The notes under the pieces are model-generated. The model saw only the letters and a list, made by a program, of their open reading frames with translations, was not told the origin of the DNA and ran no database searches. The position numbers were made by a program, and so were the translations under genes. This document shows, piece by piece, positions 59,128 through 64,000 of a DNA stretch of 64,000 bases (positions within the stretch are counted from its first letter, which is position 1; every line of letters begins with the position of its first letter). Source of the stretch: Bacillota bacterium (GTDB lineage: Bacteria > Bacillota > UBA4882 > UBA8346); the NCBI GenBank assembly GCA_023392595.1, contig JAEVYU010000062.1:1-64000 (forward strand). Reading direction: 5' to 3'.

Positions 59128-60129
59128 ATGCCATTGATGAAAGCGGTTCAAATCAGTAAACCAGGCGGCGATTTGGAGTTGGTTCAAAGGGAAATTCCTG
59201 AGCCCAAAGCGAATGAAGTGTTAATTAAAGTTGAGGCTTGTGGAGTATGCCACGGGGATGCCATTGTCAAGGAAGGAACCTTTCCCGGCCTGCAGTATCC
59301 GCGAATTCCCGGCCATGAAGTGATCGGCGTGATTGCGAAACTGGGTTCCGCGGTAGATGAATGGCATCTGGGACAAAGGGTAGGCGTCGGCTGGCATGGC
59401 GGGCATTGTTTTAAATGCAGCGCTTGCAAAAAAGGTGATTTTTGGGGCTGTCAGGATTCCTTGATTACCGGGATTACCGTTGATGGCGGTTATGCCGAAT
59501 ACATGATAGCCCGCTCGGAAGTGCTGGTGGAAATACCCCGGGAGTTGGATTCGGTGGAAGGAGCCCCTTTGCTTTGCGCCGGACGGACCACCTTCGGCGC
59601 TTTAAAGAACAGTAATGCCAAAGCCGGCGATTTGGTAGCCATTTTCGGTATCGGCGGCCTGGGCCATCTGGCGATTCAATATGCCGTCAAAATGGGCTTC
59701 CAAACCGTGGCGATTTCCAGAGGCAAGGAGAAAGAGGCTATGGCTCTGAAACTGGGGGCTCACCAATACATGGATGCTTCAGTTACGGACGGGGCTCAGG
59801 CTTTGAAGAAAATGGGCGGAGCCCGGGTGATACTGGCCACAGCCCCCAGCGGCAAGGGTATTTCCGAAATATATGGCGGTCTGGGGCGGGGCGGGCAAAT
59901 GATTATCGTTTCCTCACCCAAGGATATGATTGAGATTCAACCGAGATTTGTTCTGGGAGGTGGTTCCCTGAGCGGCTCCACCGGAGGCAGTATCGAAGAG
60001 GCCATTCATTTCAGTGTGCTTTTTAAAGTTATCCCGATGGTGGAGGTATTTCCATTGGAACAGGCGGCGCTGGCTTTTGAAAAAATGATGGAGGCTAAGG
60101 TCCATTTCCGCTCGGTGTTAAAAATGTGA
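59128..60129 (+). CDS. Zinc-dependent alcohol dehydrogenase
   Basis: A 333-residue medium-chain dehydrogenase. Catalytic zinc ligands are the cysteine of ACGVCHGD, the histidine-glutamate of IPGHEVIG and the cysteine of PLLCAGRTTFGAL. Four structural cysteines lie in CFKCSACKKGDFWGC. The NAD(P) motif is GIGGLGHLAIQYA. It interconverts an alcohol and an aldehyde or ketone. AAGGGGAGAAGG precedes the ATG. It ends the redox cluster. Confidence 0.93.
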   Translation: MPLMKAVQISKPGGDLELVQREIPEPKANEVLIKVEACGVCHGDAIVKEGTFPGLQYPRIPGHEVIGVIAKLGSAVDEWHLGQRVGVGWHGGHCFKCSACKKGDFWGCQDSLITGITVDGGYAEYMIARSEVLVEIPRELDSVEGAPLLCAGRTTFGALKNSNAKAGDLVAIFGIGGLGHLAIQYAVKMGFQTVAISRGKEKEAMALKLGAHQYMDASVTDGAQALKKMGGARVILATAPSGKGISEIYGGLGRGGQMIIVSSPKDMIEIQPRFVLGGGSLSGSTGGSIEEAIHFSVLFKVIPMVEVFPLEQAALAFEKMMEAKVHFRSVLKM

Positions 60130-60151
60130 AATTGCAAGGGAGGTCACAACA

Positions 60152-60226
60152 ATGCAAGAAGTTTCAGGGTTAATTCATGAAAGGTTGTCCGCCAGAGGTC
60201 CATTTGATCCGGATCGTCCCATATAG
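60152..60226 (+). pseudogene. 5' fragment of a second nitroreductase gene
   Basis: AAGGGAGG lies eight bases before an ATG that opens only 24 codons, reading LIHERLSARGPFDPDRPI to a stop. This resembles the N-terminus of a nitroreductase subgroup (ARxPFDPxRPI). No continuation is found in any frame, so it is probably a truncated gene, unless it is a real short peptide. Confidence 0.4.
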
Positions 60227-60380
60227 TAACCGGTATGACAACAAGGGTTTGGCGTAGGCAGAATCTTACTTGCTCAAGTAAAATTTTTTGATTGAGAAGG
60301 AAAATCGTTTTTGCCATCGGAAATGATTTTAAAGGAATCTTGAAGGAGTTCCCATACCCATCCTCAATGAAGAAAAACTG

Positions 60381-60412
60381 AAACGCTGCGGTTCATCAAC
60401 CGGGCGTTTTTT
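60381..60412 (+). terminator. Rho-independent terminator after the redox cluster
   Basis: AAACGC (60381-60386) pairs with GCGTTT (60404-60409), enclosing a CGGTT/AACCG stem, followed by a run of T. The remaining gap 60227-60513 shows no gene. Confidence 0.7.
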
Positions 60413-60513
60413 GTTCTCTGGCTATTTTACAGGCTTTCCAAAAGATTTTCGAAAGCCCGATAGGATTTTGCGGCGATTCGCCCAATTATAAATGGAATAA
60501 GCTTAAAAGCGGG

Positions 60514-62307
60514 GTGTCTTCAATTCGCAGTATTCGCACGAAGCTTTTTCTGAGCCTGGCCGCTATCTTTGCGCTGGCGATGGGGCTCATTTCTTTCGGA
60601 TGGTATGTGAAATCAACCCAAATCAACATAAAATCCGTTAAAACTTATACTCATGAATTAATCAAGGAAGCCAATGATAACTTTGAATTGACTTTGAGAG
60701 ATGTTGATTATTTAAGCACCGTGATTTCATTAAATAAATCCAATGTGGTTGAGGTCCTTTCCACCCGGGCCAATTCATTCAATTACGAGCAATTATTAAT
60801 CGACCGGAAACTCGATGATTTCATTGCCAGCTTATATGGGTATAAATATTATATTTCAAGCATTTTGATTGTGGGGGCTAACGGGAAAAAATATTCTCAA
60901 GGGACAACCCTTTCCGCCGATGAAGTTGTGCATCAGCCCTGGTATCGGTGGCTGTCCACCTCAAGTACCAGCCGTATTTTTATTAAAACCCACTCCACCC
61001 GGAGCGCTAGTAAAGCCGGAGAATTTCCCAATCAAAATGTGATCACTGTTGCCAGAGGTATCTTTGACGATAACAAATTTTTGGGAGTCGTGCTGATAGA
61101 TTTCCGCTATGACATTATCCAAAAGATTTTCAGCACCAAAATACCTCATGAAAGTGCCCTTTTTGTAATCGATCAAAACGGCGATTTTGTGTATCATCCG
61201 GAAAACCGGTTCTTGGGCCGGAATATCCGAAAAACTTTTTATAACAAGCTTTTGCCCAGGCTTAAAAATCCCGAGGGCAGTTTCAGCACCTGGCTGGAAG
61301 GGAATGAAACCTTCGTGGTCTATTACAAGTCCGATTACACCCATTGGACGACGATTGGAGTCATTTCCCAAGAGAGTATGATGAAAGAATTTGCAAAGGC
61401 TACCAATGAGACTCTTTATATTTCGTTGCTGGCGTTATTTTTGTTGATGGTCGCCGCTAATATTATTGCGCTTACGATTACCCGCAATATTTTCCGGTTA
61501 CGGGATGCCATGAAGAATGTCGGTCAGGGGAAATTCGATACCAAAGTGGAAATCCGAACCGGGGATGAAATTGAGGAACTAAGCCGGGGATTTAATACCA
61601 TGGTGGGTGAAATCCAGCAACTGCTGCAAGATGTTAAGGACAATGAGCGTCAGAAACGGCTGGCGGAATTAAAAGCTTATCAGGCTCAGATTAACCCCCA
61701 TTTTCTTTCGAATACCCTCAATACCGTCAGATGGCTCGCGCAAAGTCACAAAGCCGTCAATATCGAATCGTTGGTAACATCACTGATTGAATTACTTCAA
61801 GTCAGCATGGCTGGAGCCGATTTCATCACTCTCGGACAGGAATTGGAGTATTTGAAAGATTATCTGAATATTCAGGAATACCGGTATTGTGATAAATTCA
61901 GGGTTCAATACGAAATCGAACCCCTTATTTTGGAGATGTTGACTCCGAAGTTTATTTTGCAACCAATCGTCGAAAATGCTTTGATACATGGAATTGATCC
62001 TTTGGAACATCAAGGCCTGATTGCCATTAAAGGTTATCAGGACGGTCGGAATATAATAATTACGGTGCGGGATAATGGAGTCGGCATTTCTCAAGAAAAG
62101 CTGGCAAGCATTTTCCGGCAGGATCAAAATAAGGATAGACAGCGTTTCAGTAGCATCGGAATTTATAATGTCAATGAACGGTTGAAGATGTATTTCGGGG
62201 AGGATTATGGGCTGAAAATTGAAAGTATCCCGGGAGTTTTTACCACGGTTACCATTACATTGCCGGTTAGGGAAAGCGCTCGTGAAGGATGTGATGCTGG
62301 TGTATAA
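60514..62307 (+). CDS. YesM-type sensor histidine kinase (second system)
   Basis: A 597-residue sensor: an N-terminal helix (LFLSLAAIFALAMGLISFGW), an extracellular dCache-like domain (about 40-300), a second helix (LLALFLLMVAANIIALTI), HAMP, and the His_kinase core with H396 in QINPHFLSNTLNTVRW and the ATP region QPIVENALIHGI and VRDNGVGIS. The GTG start has a weak ribosome site. It overlaps its regulator gene by 14 bases. No transporter lies within the window, so its target system is probably just past the right edge. Confidence 0.88.
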   Translation: MSSIRSIRTKLFLSLAAIFALAMGLISFGWYVKSTQINIKSVKTYTHELIKEANDNFELTLRDVDYLSTVISLNKSNVVEVLSTRANSFNYEQLLIDRKLDDFIASLYGYKYYISSILIVGANGKKYSQGTTLSADEVVHQPWYRWLSTSSTSRIFIKTHSTRSASKAGEFPNQNVITVARGIFDDNKFLGVVLIDFRYDIIQKIFSTKIPHESALFVIDQNGDFVYHPENRFLGRNIRKTFYNKLLPRLKNPEGSFSTWLEGNETFVVYYKSDYTHWTTIGVISQESMMKEFAKATNETLYISLLALFLLMVAANIIALTITRNIFRLRDAMKNVGQGKFDTKVEIRTGDEIEELSRGFNTMVGEIQQLLQDVKDNERQKRLAELKAYQAQINPHFLSNTLNTVRWLAQSHKAVNIESLVTSLIELLQVSMAGADFITLGQELEYLKDYLNIQEYRYCDKFRVQYEIEPLILEMLTPKFILQPIVENALIHGIDPLEHQGLIAIKGYQDGRNIIITVRDNGVGISQEKLASIFRQDQNKDRQRFSSIGIYNVNERLKMYFGEDYGLKIESIPGVFTTVTITLPVRESAREGCDAGV

Positions 62308-63946
62308 AGTGATGGTGGTGGATGATGACGCTTTTGCACGTACAAATTTAAAGCGCTTAATGAATTGGGAAAAACACGGTTATATCATTTGCGGGGAGGC
62401 ATCCAACGGGTCCAACGCCGTTGAAATGATCCAAAAAAGCGCCCCCGATATTGTCATTACCGATATCAGCATGCCGGTAATGGACGGTATCGGCCTTATC
62501 GAGTACCTGGTCGAAAATCATCCCGCAGTGATCGTGATTGCTCTCAGTGGATACGAGGACTTTGATTATGTTCGTCAAAGTCTAAAATTAGGCGCTATCG
62601 ATTACCTTTTAAAACACCGCGTGAATGAAACGGAGTTATTGAACATACTCCAAGCAGCCTGTAAAAGGATTCAAAAAGAGAGTCAGACGCTGACACGAGA
62701 GAGAAGTGTAGCTCAGCAGTTGCAACTCGGAAAGGAGGCTTTAAAACGGGAGTTTTTGCAACAATTGACCACCGGGACCCTTAAGGACCCGGAAAAGATT
62801 GGGCAACAAATGGACCTTTTGGAAATAGAGCTGACCCCGGAATACCTGACGGTGATGATTACTGAAATGGATGACTTTACCCAGTTGCAAACGAAGTATA
62901 CCCTGACCGAGCTGGATACGGTCATAAAATCATTCCTGGATCTGGCTTCGGAAATATTGAAGGACTATGGAAAATCTTTGATTTTTCAGATTAATGGCGG
63001 CCGGTTTGTGGTGATTTTTTCTTTTGGAAATTGTCACAGTCAAGCCTATTCCCAAACTCAGATCAATAATTGTATTGAGCGGATCCGCAATAGTATCGCC
63101 AGGTATCTCAATTTTACCGTCTCCTTGAGTGTCGGACGGACGACCCATAGTTTCAAAACAATCGCGCAGAGTTACCATGAGGCGGAACAGTTTTTAAAAA
63201 ATAAGTTCTATGAGGGGAAGGATCATGTTTACCGGGACAGCGGCTTTGAGCCTTCCAGGCAGAGTGCCTTCAGTATTGATGTGGCGTTGGAGAAAAAGCT
63301 GCTTATGGAATTAAAATCTTTCAATATCTCTCGGGTAAGTATTCTCATTGAGGGAATCTTTAGCGATATCGCCGCCCAAAAAATCAATTACCAATCCACG
63401 CAAATGATTTGTATCGAATTGCTGAATTTAGTCACCCGGGTGGCGCGGGAATACAATCTTGAAAAATTGGTTTATTCCGGTCCTGAGTCTCCTTATCTCC
63501 AACTATCCAAATTGGAGACGCTGGATGATTTAAAACAGATGATTTTAGGGCTTTACGGTAAATTAGGCCAGCTGCTTGAGAAAACGGGGAGGAGGGATCG
63601 CTATTCGGAATACACCGAAAAAGCGGTCCATTACATCTACAATCACTATCCAGAAGATATTTCACTGGATGATGCCGCAAGTTTCGCCGGGGTCAGCGGT
63701 TCTTACTTGAGCAGGGTGTTTAAAGAAGATTCCGGCAAAGGTTTTGTGGAGTTCCTAAATTGGGTCCGGGTGGAGCGCGCCAAATTAATGATTGAAAATC
63801 AGTCCGGAAAACTCAAATTTATTGTAAAAGAAGTGGGGTTTAACAATTACAACTATTTCTTTAAAGTATTTAAGGATCAAGTCGGACTGACGCCCCTTGA
63901 TTATGAACGGAATTGTAAAAAAGAAGTAAACAAAAAAATGGAGTGA
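62294..63946 (+). CDS. YesN-type response regulator with AraC DNA-binding domain (second system)
   Basis: A regulator of about 550 residues. The receiver has the acidic pair in VMVVDDDAFAR and phospho-acceptor D57 in IVITDISMPVMDG. The middle resembles YesN-type regions (SLSVGRTTHSFKTIAQSYHE-like GGDEF-fold remnant). The C-terminal AraC helices are DISLDDAASFAGVSGSYLSR and VKEVGFNNYNYFFKVFKDQ. ATG 62294 follows GAAGGAT closely and overlaps the kinase gene by 14 bases; GTG 62300 is an alternative. Open reading frame upstream of that is inside the kinase and not used. After the stop only 54 bases remain, with no further gene seen. Confidence 0.9.
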   Translation: MLVYKVMVVDDDAFARTNLKRLMNWEKHGYIICGEASNGSNAVEMIQKSAPDIVITDISMPVMDGIGLIEYLVENHPAVIVIALSGYEDFDYVRQSLKLGAIDYLLKHRVNETELLNILQAACKRIQKESQTLTRERSVAQQLQLGKEALKREFLQQLTTGTLKDPEKIGQQMDLLEIELTPEYLTVMITEMDDFTQLQTKYTLTELDTVIKSFLDLASEILKDYGKSLIFQINGGRFVVIFSFGNCHSQAYSQTQINNCIERIRNSIARYLNFTVSLSVGRTTHSFKTIAQSYHEAEQFLKNKFYEGKDHVYRDSGFEPSRQSAFSIDVALEKKLLMELKSFNISRVSILIEGIFSDIAAQKINYQSTQMICIELLNLVTRVAREYNLEKLVYSGPESPYLQLSKLETLDDLKQMILGLYGKLGQLLEKTGRRDRYSEYTEKAVHYIYNHYPEDISLDDAASFAGVSGSYLSRVFKEDSGKGFVEFLNWVRVERAKLMIENQSGKLKFIVKEVGFNNYNYFFKVFKDQVGLTPLDYERNCKKEVNKKME

Positions 63947-64000
63947 TTCAAAAAAATATTGAGTCCTCCAGTTTTTTTTACCCGCTATAATAGATCGTAG

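Overview
This window looks like the chromosome of an anaerobic, saprophytic member of the Bacillota. The evidence is strong AGGAGG-type ribosome binding sites, frequent TTG and GTG starts, two YesM/YesN-type sensor and AraC-type regulator pairs, a sugar ABC importer with no ATPase of its own, and the wreck of a GerA spore-germination gene. One small secreted protein ends in an aromatic residue in the manner of outer-membrane beta-barrels, so a diderm Bacillota lineage is possible. The species cannot be read from the sequence.

Layout. 0.5-2.0 kb: a membrane HD-GYP protein. 2.1-2.8 kb: the gerA remnant. 3.0-10.2 kb: three secreted glycoside hydrolases (GH3 with an inserted fascin-like domain, GH43 with a ricin-type lectin tail, and a GH-A clan enzyme with an inserted beta-sandwich). 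10.7-13.1 kb (minus strand): carboxynorspermidine dehydrogenase and decarboxylase, for norspermidine or spermidine synthesis. 13.4-18.3 kb (minus strand): a compact ethanolamine operon, eutA - permease - eutB - eutC, in which the permease is broken by an internal deletion. 18.9-28.2 kb: cell-wall genes. These are a cytoplasmic class A beta-lactamase-like enzyme, an L-Ala-D/L-Glu epimerase, an MBOAT plus SGNH acylation pair, a YkuD transpeptidase, an overlapping ECF sigma / anti-sigma pair and a YkfC-like NlpC/P60 peptidase. 27.6-31.3 kb: a TetR repressor with a clear paired operator facing an Old Yellow Enzyme type reductase, then an MBL-fold hydrolase.

31.5-43.0 kb is a probable xyloglucan-oligosaccharide system: two permeases, sensor kinase, regulator, solute-binding protein, GH31 alpha-xylosidase and GH36 alpha-galactosidase. 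Its two transcription units share a 31-nt upstream element that is the best candidate for the regulator's target. 50.3-56.0 kb is a complete oligopeptide (Opp/Dpp) importer, followed by an alpha-L-fucosidase remnant. 56.5-60.2 kb is a redox cluster (aldo/keto reductase with ferredoxin-type cysteines, tautomerase, nitroreductase, zinc alcohol dehydrogenase) facing a frameshifted HxlR regulator. 60.5-63.9 kb is a second YesM/YesN-like pair.

The most unusual region is 44.6-50.0 kb. Seven short, visibly A+T-rich genes are separated by G+C-richer spacers that are homologous to one another and form long imperfect palindromes: an HNH nuclease, a ribbon-helix-helix repressor, a DUF6809-like protein, a HEPN-like protein, two membrane proteins and a zinc-ribbon protein. 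Some spacers are complementary to each other across the gene between them. It resembles an integron cassette array without an integrase, but the spacers are much longer than normal attC sites and I see no consistent core site, so it may be a different cassette system. The gene-free stretches elsewhere carry several families of short palindromic or satellite-like repeats.
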